NCBI RefSeq assembly: GCF_012273215.1
Contig: NZ_CP050965.1
Coordinates: 310,001 to 374,000 of the forward strand
Direction of reading: 5' to 3'
Source: Gemella haemolysans
Lineage (GTDB): Bacteria > Bacillota > Bacilli > Staphylococcales > Gemellaceae
DNA length: 64,000 bases
Shown here in pieces: positions 1-8,856 of this stretch. How positions within the stretch are numbered: the first letter of the stretch is position 1; the number at the start of each line of letters is the position of its first letter. The notes beneath the pieces were generated by a model. It had not been told where the DNA came from. It saw only the letters and a program-made list of their open reading frames with translations, and did not search any database. Position numbers and translations under genes: made by a program.

Positions 1-2
1 AA

Positions 3-2000
3 TCTTGGAATAATAATCGTGCTAAAGTATATAGAAGACTTCATAATATTAGTGATAAATTAGGAACTGCTGTAAATATTCAAGCCATGGTTTTCGGTAA
101 TATGGGAGATAATTGTGGTACTGGAGTATCGTTCAGTAGAAACCCTGTAACTGGTGAAGATGAATTATTCGGAGAATACCTAATTAATGCACAGGGAGAA
201 GATGTAGTTGCAGGAATTAGAACACCGAAAAATATTAGTGTGCTTGCTGAAGATATGCCACATTTATATAAAGAGTTTGTGGAGATTTCTAAGAAGTTAG
301 AAGGACACTACAAAGATATGCAAGATATTGAGTTTACTATTGAAGACGGTAAGCTATACATTCTTCAAACAAGAAATGCTAAGAGAACACCAAATGCTGT
401 TGTTGAAGTTGCAGTTTCATTAGTAGAAGAAGGTGTTATTAGTAAGGAAGAGGCTATTTTAAGAGTAGGTACAGAAGAAATTAACAAACTTCTTCACTCT
501 ACATTTGAAGATAAATCATTGAAACAAGCGCAGCAATTAACTCAAGGGTTAGCGGCTTCGCCAGGTGCTGCTGTGGGAGCAATTTATTTTACTGCTCATG
601 AAGCGGTTGAAGCGGCGAAAACAAAACCTGTTGTATTAGTAAGAGAAGAAACATCACCTGAAGATATTGAAGGTATGGTTAGCTCAGAAGCCATTGTAAC
701 TCTACGCGGAGGAATGACATCACATGCTGCGGTAGTAGCGCGCGGAATGGGTAAATGCTGTGTGTGTGGTTGCCAAAACATGATTATTAATTATGATGAA
801 AAAACATTAAAAATTGCTGGTATTACACTAAAAGAAGGAGATGTAATCTCTGTTGATGGAAGTAGTGGTAAGGTTTATCTTGGCGAAGTTGATAAAATAG
901 ATGCTAGATTCAGCGATAGATTCAATAAACTTTTAGGATGGGCAGATGAAATTAGAAGTCTAAAAGTATTAGCAAATGCTGATAATGAAGTTGATGCAAA
1001 AGTTGCTTTCGAGTTTGGGGCTGAAGGAATTGGATTATGTAGAACAGAACATATGTTCTTTGAAGAAGATAGAATTAGCTTAGTTAGAAAAATGATACTA
1101 GCTTCAGATACTAATGAAAGAATAAGATTCTTAGATAGATTACAACCAATTCAAAGTGATGATTTCTATAAAATTTTTAAAGAAGCAAAAGGTAAATCTG
1201 TTAACATAAGATTATTAGATCCACCACTTCATGAATTTTTACCTAAGGATGAAAAAACTGTAAAAGTTATTGCCGAGGAAATAGGGGTAAGTGTTAGTCA
1301 ATTAGAAGCTAAAATTGCTAGTATTGCTGAGTTTAATCCAATGATGGGGCACCGTGGTTGTCGTCTAGGAATAACTTATCCAGAGATATATCTAATGCAA
1401 GCTAAAGCGATTAGTTCAGCAGCAATTAGAGCTCGAAAAGAAAGAATTGAAGTTAATGTAGAAATTATGATTCCGTTAGTAGGTTTAGAAAAAGAACTTG
1501 CAGTTCTACGTGAACAAATAGTTGAACTAGTAGAAAAAGAAATACAGTTATACAATGCAGACTTTAATTATAAAGTAGGAACTATGATTGAAATTCCTCG
1601 AGCTTGTGTAGTAGCTGACAAGATTGCTGAACATGCAGATTTCTTCAGTTTCGGAACAAATGACTTAACACAATTAACATTTGGTTATTCAAGAGATGAC
1701 GCTGAGAAATTTATCGATATTTATAAGAAAAAAAATATCTTAGAGTCAGATCCATTTGTTCATTTAGATGAGAGTGGAGTGCTAGAGTTAATGAAGATTG
1801 CTGTCAATAAAGCAAAAGTTGTAAAACCTAATATTAAACTAGGAATTTGTGGTGAACATGGAGGAGATGAAAAATCAATTCTACTTTGTTCAAAAATTGG
1901 TCTAGGTTATGTTTCTTGTTCACCATACCGAGTTATTATTGCGAGAATTGCGGCAGCAAAAGCAGCTATTAGTGATATAGAAGTAGCGTTAACTAAGTAA
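3..2000 (+). CDS. ppdK: Pyruvate, phosphate dikinase, 3' part (N-terminus outside window)
   Basis: Interconverts pyruvate, ATP and phosphate with PEP, AMP and pyrophosphate in the cytoplasm. The frame is open from base 3, so the gene starts upstream; 665 of the family's roughly 875 residues are present. Visible parts are the end of the ATP-grasp domain (FSRNPVTGEDELFGEYL), the phosphohistidine swivel domain with GGMTSHAAVVARGMG (His is the phosphocarrier) and the PEP/pyruvate-binding barrel with RLLDPPLHEFLP, GTNDLTQLTFGYSRDD and GICGEHGG, whose Cys is the general acid. All key residues seen are intact. It is followed by a terminator, so it ends its transcription unit. The identification is secure; the direction of the reaction in vivo cannot be read from sequence. 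Confidence 0.96.
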   Translation, partial: SWNNNRAKVYRRLHNISDKLGTAVNIQAMVFGNMGDNCGTGVSFSRNPVTGEDELFGEYLINAQGEDVVAGIRTPKNISVLAEDMPHLYKEFVEISKKLEGHYKDMQDIEFTIEDGKLYILQTRNAKRTPNAVVEVAVSLVEEGVISKEEAILRVGTEEINKLLHSTFEDKSLKQAQQLTQGLAASPGAAVGAIYFTAHEAVEAAKTKPVVLVREETSPEDIEGMVSSEAIVTLRGGMTSHAAVVARGMGKCCVCGCQNMIINYDEKTLKIAGITLKEGDVISVDGSSGKVYLGEVDKIDARFSDRFNKLLGWADEIRSLKVLANADNEVDAKVAFEFGAEGIGLCRTEHMFFEEDRISLVRKMILASDTNERIRFLDRLQPIQSDDFYKIFKEAKGKSVNIRLLDPPLHEFLPKDEKTVKVIAEEIGVSVSQLEAKIASIAEFNPMMGHRGCRLGITYPEIYLMQAKAISSAAIRARKERIEVNVEIMIPLVGLEKELAVLREQIVELVEKEIQLYNADFNYKVGTMIEIPRACVVADKIAEHADFFSFGTNDLTQLTFGYSRDDAEKFIDIYKKKNILESDPFVHLDESGVLELMKIAVNKAKVVKPNIKLGICGEHGGDEKSILLCSKIGLGYVSCSPYRVIIARIAAAKAAISDIEVALTK

Positions 2001-2076
2001 AAATAGTATAAATAAATAAAGTTAACTAAGTAATTTAATTAACTAGATTTTTATAATAATAAAATTAATAGGATAT

Positions 2077-2107
2077 AAGGGTGATTCTCAATGAATTACC
2101 CTTTTTT
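2077..2107 (+). terminator. Intrinsic terminator of ppdK
   Basis: An 11-bp stem (2077-2087 with 2093-2103, one G-U pair) with a 5-nt loop runs into six T residues. It lies about 77 bp after the ppdK stop. Confidence 0.85.
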
Positions 2108-2360
2108 GAATTATATTTAGTAATATTAATTAGTAAAAAATTTAAATTAAGTATTAATTAACTAAACTATAATTAGAAAATCTTTGTAAATGTTACAAAA
2201 TTATTAAATAATAATTAATATTACACAAAGTAAATTGATTTTTTTTTCATTATACATTAAAATTAATGTAGTATATTGTACCTTTTTATATCGAAAAAAG
2301 GATTCAAATCAAAATGAAAGTTAAATGAAAGTTTAAATATTAAAAAAGAGAGGATATACT
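2108..2360. other. Gene-free AT-rich spacer before the PBP gene
   Basis: No reading frame or RNA gene is recognisable. It contains an inverted repeat (ACATTAA, 2 nt, TTAATGT at 2254-2269) and several AT-rich -10-like blocks, so the PBP promoter should lie here, but no convincing -35/-10 pair stands out. A GAGAGG ribosome-binding site precedes the ATG at 2361. Confidence 0.5.
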
Positions 2361-4913
2361 ATGGCAGAAAATAATAATAGTCGGTTATCGAGAAGAGATA
2401 GACACTCTCAGGAAAGAAAGAGTGTTATGCCAGGTGGATATATATCTAGAGGAAATAATAATCGAACAAATAATGGACAACAAAGAAGACCATTAACAAA
2501 TGAAGAAATAATGAGAAGGAATGCACAGAACGCAGGCTCTTCCAATCAACAACAAAGAGCAGGTAATGCTAATCAAACACAAGGTGTACCACCTGTAAGA
2601 CCAAGAAATGCTCAACAATCAGCAAGAACTGGTAGACCAGGAGGACCAAGACGTCCGTTAAGTACAAATAGAATTAGTAATCCAAATTCTAAAAAATCCA
2701 ATAAAACTTTATGGATGAAAATATTGAGATATGGGCTATATGCAGCAAGTGTTGCTATTATATCATTATTCTTACTGTGTGTATTTTGGATTTATCAAGC
2801 ACCTGCATTTGACTCTAAGATACTAGATAATAACTCAAGAACAATCGTCTATGATGTGAATAATAATGAAGTAGCAAAATTAGGAAACCAAATTGGTGAA
2901 AATTTAAATACATCAGATATCCCAACAAAAATGCAAGACGCAATCTTAGCGACAGAGGATAATCGATTCTTCGAACATGGAGCAGTTGACTTCAGACGTT
3001 TAATTGGAGCTGTATTTTCAAACCTTACGAGTGGTTTTGGATCTCAAGGTGCATCTACAATTTCTCAACAATTAATCAAGAGAACATTCTTAGACGATAA
3101 TAAGAGTATGAAGCGTAAAGTTCAAGAAGCATATCTTGCATATAAACTTGAACAAAACTACGATAAAGAATCTATATTTACTATGTATGTAAATAGAATC
3201 TATTACTCAGATGGTGTATATGGATTAAAAACTGCTTCTAAGTACTACTTTGGAAAAGAATTAAATCAATTAACACTTCCACAGATGGCGCTTTTAGCGG
3301 GGTTACCTCAACACCCTAATACATATAATCCATATGATAATCCAGAAGCGGCTAAGGCTCGTCGTGACACTGTATTATATTTAATGCAATATCATGGAAA
3401 AATCTCAGAAGCTGAATCAACAGCAGCTCAAAAAACTAATGTATTAGATGGATTAATAGAGCGTGATGAAAGTGAACGTGTACTATTATCAAGTGAATTT
3501 GATTCGAAATATACTTCATATATGAATCAGATTGTAAATGAATTAAAAAATAGTAAAGAATTTAAAGACTACGAAGGTGACGTATTAAACTTAGGTCTTA
3601 AAATTTATACTAACTTTGATTCAAAAATCCAAGATACTTTAACAGAAAGTGTAAATGCCAACTATGCAGGAATAAAACAAGCAAGTAATGTGGCTATGGT
3701 TGTACTGAATAACGAAAATAGTGGAATAGCTGCTCTTTATGGAGGTAAAAAACAAACATTCCATGGATTTAATATTGCAACACAAGCTAAATTACAACCT
3801 GGTTCATCAATTAAACCAATACTAGCTTACGGACCTGCTGTAGAATATTTAAATTGGGGTTCTGATCATATTGTTAACGACTCAAAACTTCAAGGTTCAC
3901 AAATTCAAAACTGGGATAGACAATTTCACGGTAATATTACTATAAATAATGCCTTGGTTTGGTCGTACAATATTCCAGCTATTAAAACATATCAAGAAGT
4001 TGGATTTGATAGAGTAAAACAATATGCAAATAATGTTGGTATGGATATTAAGGATAACTCTATTACTACTCCAATTGGAGGAAGTGGAGATGGATTCTCG
4101 CCATTACAAATGGCAGGAGCATATGTTCCGTTTAGTAATGGCGGATATTATGCAACACCAAAAGCTATCAAAAAAGTTTATGATAGTGAAGGTTCTGAAG
4201 TGAAAAGTTTCAGTAAAGATGATAGAAAACGTGTTATTAAAGAATCTACTGCTTATATTATGACTTCAATGTTAAGAAATGTAGTAAATGGTACTGCGTC
4301 TAATTCTCGTATAAGTGGAGCGGATATGGCAGTGAAAACTGGAACAACAACTTTCGGAGAAGGTGAGGCACAAAAATTTGGTTTTGATATAAATGATTCT
4401 GCTAAAGATTCTTGGACTATTGGATATACAAGCAACTATACGATGGCTGTATGGCAAGGGTTTGATGCAATTGATGGCCCAACGAAGTATCTATCTCAAG
4501 ATGACACGCAGAAAACTCAAGCATTGTATCGAATAAATATGCAGAATATAGTGCGTATTCACCCACCGAAAGGATTTAAAGTTCCAGAAAACGTCGGATC
4601 TATAAATGGTGGAGTTAAAGTTATTTCTGATAGTGAACGTCGAGAAATTGAAGAACAAAATAAACGTAACCAAGAAGAAAAAGAAAAAAATAGAAATAAC
4701 AATAATAATAACGATAATAACGGTAACGATGATAATAATCGTAACGGAAATAATTCTGAAGATAACAATAGTAATTTATCAAATCAAAATGGTCAACAGA
4801 ATGGCAACAACGGTAATTCCCAATCACGAGGAGGTAACTCTAATGGAGTACAACCAGGTGTAAGAAATTCAGGAACTAATAACAATAACAACGCTAATAG
4901 AGGCAATAGATAA
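2361..4913 (+). CDS. pbp1A: Class A penicillin-binding protein (PBP1A-type transglycosylase/transpeptidase)
   Basis: Bifunctional peptidoglycan synthase anchored in the membrane. Residues 1-118 form a basic N/Q/R-rich cytoplasmic segment, 122-144 a single transmembrane helix, then the GT51 glycosyltransferase domain (ATEDNRFFEHGAVDFRR with the catalytic Glu, GSQGASTISQQLIKR, YVNRIYYSDGVYGLKTASKYYFGK). The transpeptidase domain has SxxK in PGSSIKP near 482, SYN near 535 and KTG near 659, all intact. From about 765 the protein ends in an extracellular tail dominated by Asn with Asp, Gly, Arg and Ser. It sits alone between two terminators. Family assignment is certain; which numbered PBP it is in this genus is not. 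Confidence 0.95.
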   Translation: MAENNNSRLSRRDRHSQERKSVMPGGYISRGNNNRTNNGQQRRPLTNEEIMRRNAQNAGSSNQQQRAGNANQTQGVPPVRPRNAQQSARTGRPGGPRRPLSTNRISNPNSKKSNKTLWMKILRYGLYAASVAIISLFLLCVFWIYQAPAFDSKILDNNSRTIVYDVNNNEVAKLGNQIGENLNTSDIPTKMQDAILATEDNRFFEHGAVDFRRLIGAVFSNLTSGFGSQGASTISQQLIKRTFLDDNKSMKRKVQEAYLAYKLEQNYDKESIFTMYVNRIYYSDGVYGLKTASKYYFGKELNQLTLPQMALLAGLPQHPNTYNPYDNPEAAKARRDTVLYLMQYHGKISEAESTAAQKTNVLDGLIERDESERVLLSSEFDSKYTSYMNQIVNELKNSKEFKDYEGDVLNLGLKIYTNFDSKIQDTLTESVNANYAGIKQASNVAMVVLNNENSGIAALYGGKKQTFHGFNIATQAKLQPGSSIKPILAYGPAVEYLNWGSDHIVNDSKLQGSQIQNWDRQFHGNITINNALVWSYNIPAIKTYQEVGFDRVKQYANNVGMDIKDNSITTPIGGSGDGFSPLQMAGAYVPFSNGGYYATPKAIKKVYDSEGSEVKSFSKDDRKRVIKESTAYIMTSMLRNVVNGTASNSRISGADMAVKTGTTTFGEGEAQKFGFDINDSAKDSWTIGYTSNYTMAVWQGFDAIDGPTKYLSQDDTQKTQALYRINMQNIVRIHPPKGFKVPENVGSINGGVKVISDSERREIEEQNKRNQEEKEKNRNNNNNNDNNGNDDNNRNGNNSEDNNSNLSNQNGQQNGNNGNSQSRGGNSNGVQPGVRNSGTNNNNNANRGNR

Positions 4914-4918
4914 TTAGT

Positions 4919-4963
4919 AATAAATCTACTGTACGGGAAATCTGTATGGTAGATTTATTTTTT
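4919..4963 (+). terminator. Intrinsic terminator of the PBP gene
   Basis: An 11-bp perfect stem (4919-4929 with 4949-4959) is followed by a short T tract, immediately after the stop at 4913. Confidence 0.85.
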
Positions 4964-4978
4964 ATAATTTTAAAATAC

Positions 4979-5007
4979 TACACAAATATTTATAAATGGT
5001 GTACAAT
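4979..5007 (+). promoter_or_regulatory. Possible sigma-A promoter of rapZ-yvcK
   Basis: TACAAT at 5002-5007 is a good -10; the -35 at 4979-4984 (TACACA) is weak with a 17-nt spacer. It is placed correctly for the rapZ transcript and would start just before a nested hairpin at 5011-5058. Confidence 0.4.
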
Positions 5008-5095
5008 ATAGGAATGGAGCAGTTTATTTATTCTTTGTTAAACTGAAAAAATCATTCCATAAAACTTATATTATTATAAAGACGGATGTGAAGCT

Positions 5096-5956
5096 ATGAA
5101 GAAAAAATTAGTTATAATTACAGGAATAAGTGGAGCAGGAAAAAATACAGCGTTAGAGGTCTTTGAAAATCAGGGGTATTTTTGTACAGATAATTTACCG
5201 GGACTTGTTGTAGAAGATTTTCTAAGAATTATTGAAGAAAAAGAAATAGATAAAACAGCTATAAGCATAGATATTAGAAGCAAGCTTTTGTTTGTTGATT
5301 TAAAAGAAGTATTAAAAAAAATACAACAAAATGAATATTTTGATGTTCGTATTATATTTTTAGATAGTGAAGACCAAGTATTAGTAAATAGATATAAAGA
5401 AACTAGAAAAAATCATCCTTTATCTAGTGAATTTAGTCTCCTTGAGGGTATTACTCAAGAAAGAAGAGATATGGATGCTATTAAAGGTATAGCGAATTAT
5501 ATTTATGATACTACAAATACAACAGTTAAAGATCTTAAAAAGAAAATTTTAGAAGATTTTGGTATTGAGAAAAAAGATAGTTATCATATTACAATTTCTA
5601 GTTTTGGATATAAGTATGGTATACCTATAGATGCGGATAACATTGTAGATGCAAGATTTTTAAGGAATCCATTTTATATAAATGAACTTAGGGAAAAAAC
5701 TGGCCAAGATAGCGAAGTATTTGATTATGTTTTTGATGACGAAGTCACTAAAGAATTTTATGATAAATATTTAGAATTAATGACTTATATGATAGATAAG
5801 TATCAATATGAAGGAAGGGACAAGGTCGCAATTGCTGTTGGATGCACTGGTGGTAAACATCGTTCGGTGAGTATAGCGAGAAAATTGTATGAGGATATTT
5901 CAAAACTTGGTTATAGAGTTTATATAGAGCATCGCGACATTAATAAGGGTAGGTAG
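5096..5956 (+). CDS. rapZ: RapZ/YvcJ nucleotide-binding protein
   Basis: P-loop NTPase of the RapZ (YvcJ) family, 286 residues, the usual length. The N-terminal Walker A reads GISGAGKNTA, with Asn at the position usually Ser. DNLPG follows as in the family. The C-terminal domain contains GCTGGKHRSV, the conserved phosphate-binding site; in enterobacteria this domain binds small RNAs and glucosamine 6-phosphate. In Bacillota the family binds GTP and a nucleotide signal but its RNA role is not established. The gene is followed after 4 nt by yvcK, as in Bacillus, indicating co-transcription. There is only a weak ribosome-binding site (GATGTGAAG) before the ATG. Confidence 0.93.
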   Translation: MKKKLVIITGISGAGKNTALEVFENQGYFCTDNLPGLVVEDFLRIIEEKEIDKTAISIDIRSKLLFVDLKEVLKKIQQNEYFDVRIIFLDSEDQVLVNRYKETRKNHPLSSEFSLLEGITQERRDMDAIKGIANYIYDTTNTTVKDLKKKILEDFGIEKKDSYHITISSFGYKYGIPIDADNIVDARFLRNPFYINELREKTGQDSEVFDYVFDDEVTKEFYDKYLELMTYMIDKYQYEGRDKVAIAVGCTGGKHRSVSIARKLYEDISKLGYRVYIEHRDINKGR

Positions 5957-5960
5957 AAGA

Positions 5961-6944
5961 ATGAGAACTAAAATTAGAGTAGTTACTATAGGTGGAGGAA
6001 CAGGGTTATCTGTTCTTTTAAGAGGGTTGAAAAAATATCCTCTTGATATAACAGCGGTAGTAACGGTAGCTGACGATGGCGGTAGTTCAGGGAAGATAAG
6101 AAGTGATATGAATATTCCATCACCAGGAGATATTAGAAATGTTATTGCTGCATTATCTGATGTAGAGCCGTATCTAGAAAAAATGTTCCAATATCGATTT
6201 GATAGTGGTGAAGTTAAAGGTCATCCGGTAGGTAATTTAATGATTGCTGCAATGACAGATATCCATGGGGATTTTTCAACTGCAGTAAAAGTTATGAGTA
6301 GAATTTTAAATGTTCGTGGAACGGTATTACCGACAACCAATGATATAGCGACCTTAAACGCTGTACTTTCTACAGGTGAAATTATACGAGGAGAATCTTC
6401 AATTACTGAAGCTGGTGGAGAAATAGATCATGTGTATATTACACCTTCCAGGGTAAAACCTAATGAAGATGTATTAAGAGCTATTCAAGAGGCGGATTAT
6501 ATTATTATGGGGCCAGGTAGTTTGTATACTTCGATTATTCCAAATTTAGTAATTTCTCAGGTTTCTGATAAAATCAGAGAAAGTAAAGCTAAGAAAATAT
6601 ATGTTTGTAATGTCATGACCCAGCATGGAGAGACTGATAATTACACAGTTTCTGAACACATTACAGCTATCAATAAACATGTTGGAGAGAACATTTTTGA
6701 TTTGGTTATTGCTAATTCTCGTGAGTTTGATGATAGTATTTTATCGAAATATCACAAAGAAAAACAAGAACCGGTCAAAATCGATCATGAAAAAATAGAA
6801 GAACTTGGAATTAAATTGATAAAAAATAATGACGTCGGAATCGTTGATAATAACACGATTAGACATAATGCAGAAAAAGTTTCTGAATTAATTTACGATT
6901 ATATTATAGACGACAAGCCAACAATGATTTATAATAAAAGGTGA
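5961..6944 (+). CDS. yvcK: YvcK gluconeogenesis factor (CofD-like)
   Basis: Member of the CofD/YvcK family, 327 residues. The N-terminus has the Rossmann-like [14 protein letters not shown] and [11 protein letters not shown] motifs, and PGDIRN follows. In Bacillus the protein is required for growth on gluconeogenic carbon sources and for correct placement of PBP1, and binds UDP-sugars; a PBP gene lies just upstream here, but in a separate unit. It starts 4 nt after rapZ. The third member of the usual trio, whiA, is not downstream; pgi takes that place 22 nt later. Identification is secure. Confidence 0.93.
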   Translation: MRTKIRVVTIGGGTGLSVLLRGLKKYPLDITAVVTVADDGGSSGKIRSDMNIPSPGDIRNVIAALSDVEPYLEKMFQYRFDSGEVKGHPVGNLMIAAMTDIHGDFSTAVKVMSRILNVRGTVLPTTNDIATLNAVLSTGEIIRGESSITEAGGEIDHVYITPSRVKPNEDVLRAIQEADYIIMGPGSLYTSIIPNLVISQVSDKIRESKAKKIYVCNVMTQHGETDNYTVSEHITAINKHVGENIFDLVIANSREFDDSILSKYHKEKQEPVKIDHEKIEELGIKLIKNNDVGIVDNNTIRHNAEKVSELIYDYIIDDKPTMIYNKR

Positions 6945-6966
6945 AAATAAAAAAAGGAGAACAAAA

Positions 6967-8316
6967 ATGCACTTAAAATTTGATTATTCGAAAGCACTAA
7001 ACTTTTTTAACGAACAAGAAGTAAAAAATATGGAAGGTTATGTGAAAGTGGCACATGATCAATTACACAATAAAACTGGAATAGGAAATGATTTCCTAGG
7101 ATGGTTAGAATTACCAACTAACTATGATAAAGAAGAGTTTGCTAGAATTAAAGAAGCTAGTAAAAAAATTCAAAGCAATTCAGATGTACTAGTTGTTATC
7201 GGTATTGGAGGTTCATATCTTGGAGCTCGTGCAGCGATTGAAATGCTAAATGATAGCTTCTATAACTTCTATGAAGAAGGAAGAAAAACTCCGAAAATCT
7301 TTTTCGTTGGTCACACAATTTCATCAACTTATACTCAAGAATTAGTTAATTACTTAAAAACTACAGGAAAAGATTTCTCTGTAAATGTAATTTCTAAATC
7401 TGGAACAACTACAGAGCCTGCTATTGCATTCCGTATTTTCAAAGAATTACTTGAAGAAAAATATGGTAAAGAAGGAGCAAAAGAAAGAATCTTTGCTACT
7501 ACTGACAGAGCTCGTGGAGCATTAAAATCATTAGCTGATGATGAAGGATATGAAACATTTGTAGTACCTGATGATGTAGGTGGACGTTTCACAGTTCTTA
7601 CTGCTGTAGGATTACTTCCAATTGCTGTAAGTGGAGTTGATATTGATAAAATGATGGCTGGTGCTAAATTAGCTCAAGATGAACTATCAACACCAGATCT
7701 AAGCAAAAATATTGCTTACCAATATGCTGTAATGCGTAATATCTTACAACAAAAAGGTAAATTAATTGAGATTCTTGTATCTTATGAACCATCAATGGTT
7801 TACTTCAATGAGTGGTGGAAACAACTTTATGGTGAATCTGAAGGTAAAGATGGAAAAGCTTTATACCCTTCAAGTGTTTGCTTCTCAACAGATCTTCACT
7901 CTATGGGACAATATGTTCAAGAAGGACGTCGTGTTCTACTTGAAACTATCTTAAAAGTTAAATCTCCAAACAAAGATATCGAGCTTAAAGAAGCTGATAA
8001 CAATCTTGATGGATTAAACTACTTAGCAGGAAAAACTATGGATTTCGTAAACACTAAAGCATTTGAAGGAACACTTCTTGCTCACACTGATGGAGGAGTA
8101 CCTAACTTTGTAGTAGAACTTCCTGATATGAGTGAGTTCACATTCGGATATTTAGTATACTTCTTCGAAAAAGCTGTAGGTATTTCTGGATACATGCAAG
8201 GATTAAACCCATTCGACCAACCAGGAGTAGAAGCATATAAGAAAAATATGTTTGCGCTTCTTGGAAAACCAGGATTTGAAGAATTAAAAGCAGAATTAGA
8301 AGAAAGATTAAAATAA
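6967..8316 (+). CDS. pgi: Glucose-6-phosphate isomerase
   Basis: Interconverts glucose 6-phosphate and fructose 6-phosphate at the head of glycolysis. The 449-residue length and sequence match the short Bacillota type. Sugar-phosphate-binding motifs [28 protein letters not shown] and the signature [14 protein letters not shown] are intact, as is the C-terminal [12 protein letters not shown] strong AAAGGAG site precedes the ATG. It lies 22 nt after yvcK, so it may be read through from rapZ-yvcK; codon use is more biased to C-ending codons than in yvcK, as expected for a highly expressed gene. It ends at a 16-bp terminator. Confidence 0.97.
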   Translation: MHLKFDYSKALNFFNEQEVKNMEGYVKVAHDQLHNKTGIGNDFLGWLELPTNYDKEEFARIKEASKKIQSNSDVLVVIGIGGSYLGARAAIEMLNDSFYNFYEEGRKTPKIFFVGHTISSTYTQELVNYLKTTGKDFSVNVISKSGTTTEPAIAFRIFKELLEEKYGKEGAKERIFATTDRARGALKSLADDEGYETFVVPDDVGGRFTVLTAVGLLPIAVSGVDIDKMMAGAKLAQDELSTPDLSKNIAYQYAVMRNILQQKGKLIEILVSYEPSMVYFNEWWKQLYGESEGKDGKALYPSSVCFSTDLHSMGQYVQEGRRVLLETILKVKSPNKDIELKEADNNLDGLNYLAGKTMDFVNTKAFEGTLLAHTDGGVPNFVVELPDMSEFTFGYLVYFFEKAVGISGYMQGLNPFDQPGVEAYKKNMFALLGKPGFEELKAELEERLK

Positions 8317-8329
8317 TCTTAAATAAATT

Positions 8330-8369
8330 AAAAACTGATAGAGGAATAACTTTCCTTTATCAGTTTTTT
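8330..8369 (+). terminator. Intrinsic terminator of pgi
   Basis: A stem of about 16 bp with one G-U pair (AAAACTGATAGAGGAA against its complement) and a 5-nt loop, followed by six T residues. Confidence 0.92.
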
Positions 8370-8398
8370 ATATTCAAATGGAAACTGCAAGTAAATTC

Positions 8399-8565
8399 TT
8401 ATATTTTTCTTTTTCCTGTTTTAAGTGTAGCTTGCGACACCTCCATATCTTTTGTTATCTCAAAAGGATATTCCGGTTAGAAAATAAGCCTATAGTCTTA
8501 TTTTCTTGCAGTAAAACACAAGCGTGTTTTACTTCAGCTACTACAAAACAGTAAGAAAAATATAG
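8399..8565 (+). repeat. Cloverleaf-like structured element 1
   Basis: An outer stem of about 26 bp in three blocks (8400-8411/8553-8564; 8416-8422/8545-8551; 8425-8431/8537-8544 with a one-base bulge) encloses three hairpins: A 8445-8471 (10 bp, one bulge), B 8479-8506 (10 bp, 8-nt loop) and C 8510-8533 (10 bp, AAGC loop). It is not a protein gene and not a simple terminator, since no T tract follows. Linker sequences and arm order match element 2 read on the opposite strand. It could be a structured RNA or a folded mobile DNA unit; I do not recognise the family. Confidence 0.75.
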
Positions 8566-8624
8566 AATATAATTATTAAATATAATGATTCAATCTTAAT
8601 TATTATTATTATTATTAATTTTAC

Positions 8625-8780
8625 TCAAATATTTTGTAATGGTGAAAATGGAACTTAACAAAGTTCCATCGGTGAAATTAGGACTACAGGCCTAATTTCA
8701 AGGTGTAATATCCACTTTAATTGTCTAAACGACAATTAAAGTTAGATGAAACCGTCCGCCACCATATTAAAAATATTTGA
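8625..8780 (-). repeat. Cloverleaf-like structured element 2 (inverted relative to element 1)
   Basis: Outer stem 8625-8635/8770-8780 plus 8639-8644/8760-8765, enclosing three perfect hairpins: 8648-8669 (9 bp, AACA loop), 8673-8700 (10 bp) and 8714-8742 (12 bp, TAAAC loop). Read on the minus strand, the linkers after the outer stem (GCGGACGGTTTCATCTA) and after the first arm (GGATATTACACCT) resemble those of element 1, while the arm sequences differ. It lies directly downstream of the GntR gene and its terminator, in the same direction. Confidence 0.75.
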
Positions 8781-8801
8781 AAAGTAAAATTAATAGCAAA
8801 T

Positions 8802-8854
8802 AAAAAAACGACTCTATAAATTTGATTGTTATAAAATCGTAATTTATGAGTCGT
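8802..8854 (-). terminator. Intrinsic terminator of the GntR-family gene
   Basis: On the minus strand a 14-bp stem with one bulge (8808-8822 with 8841-8854) runs into a tract of seven T residues (A tract at 8802-8808 on the plus strand). It starts within a few bases of the stop codon. Confidence 0.85.
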
Positions 8855-8856
8855 GT

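Noticed and set aside
4253-4863. Several overlapping frames on both strands over the PBP gene, including a lysine-rich 85-aa frame
   Set aside because: They are mirror frames of the Asn-codon-rich tail and of the transpeptidase domain, without ribosome-binding sites and with low complexity.
5120-5150. Asn in place of Ser in the RapZ Walker A (GKNT)
   Set aside because: The Lys and glycines are intact and small substitutions at this site are tolerated in P-loops, so no loss of function is claimed.
8591-8625. TAT-type microsatellite between the two cloverleaf elements
   Set aside because: A run of TTA/ATT triplets is expected in AT-rich spacer and shows no other structure.
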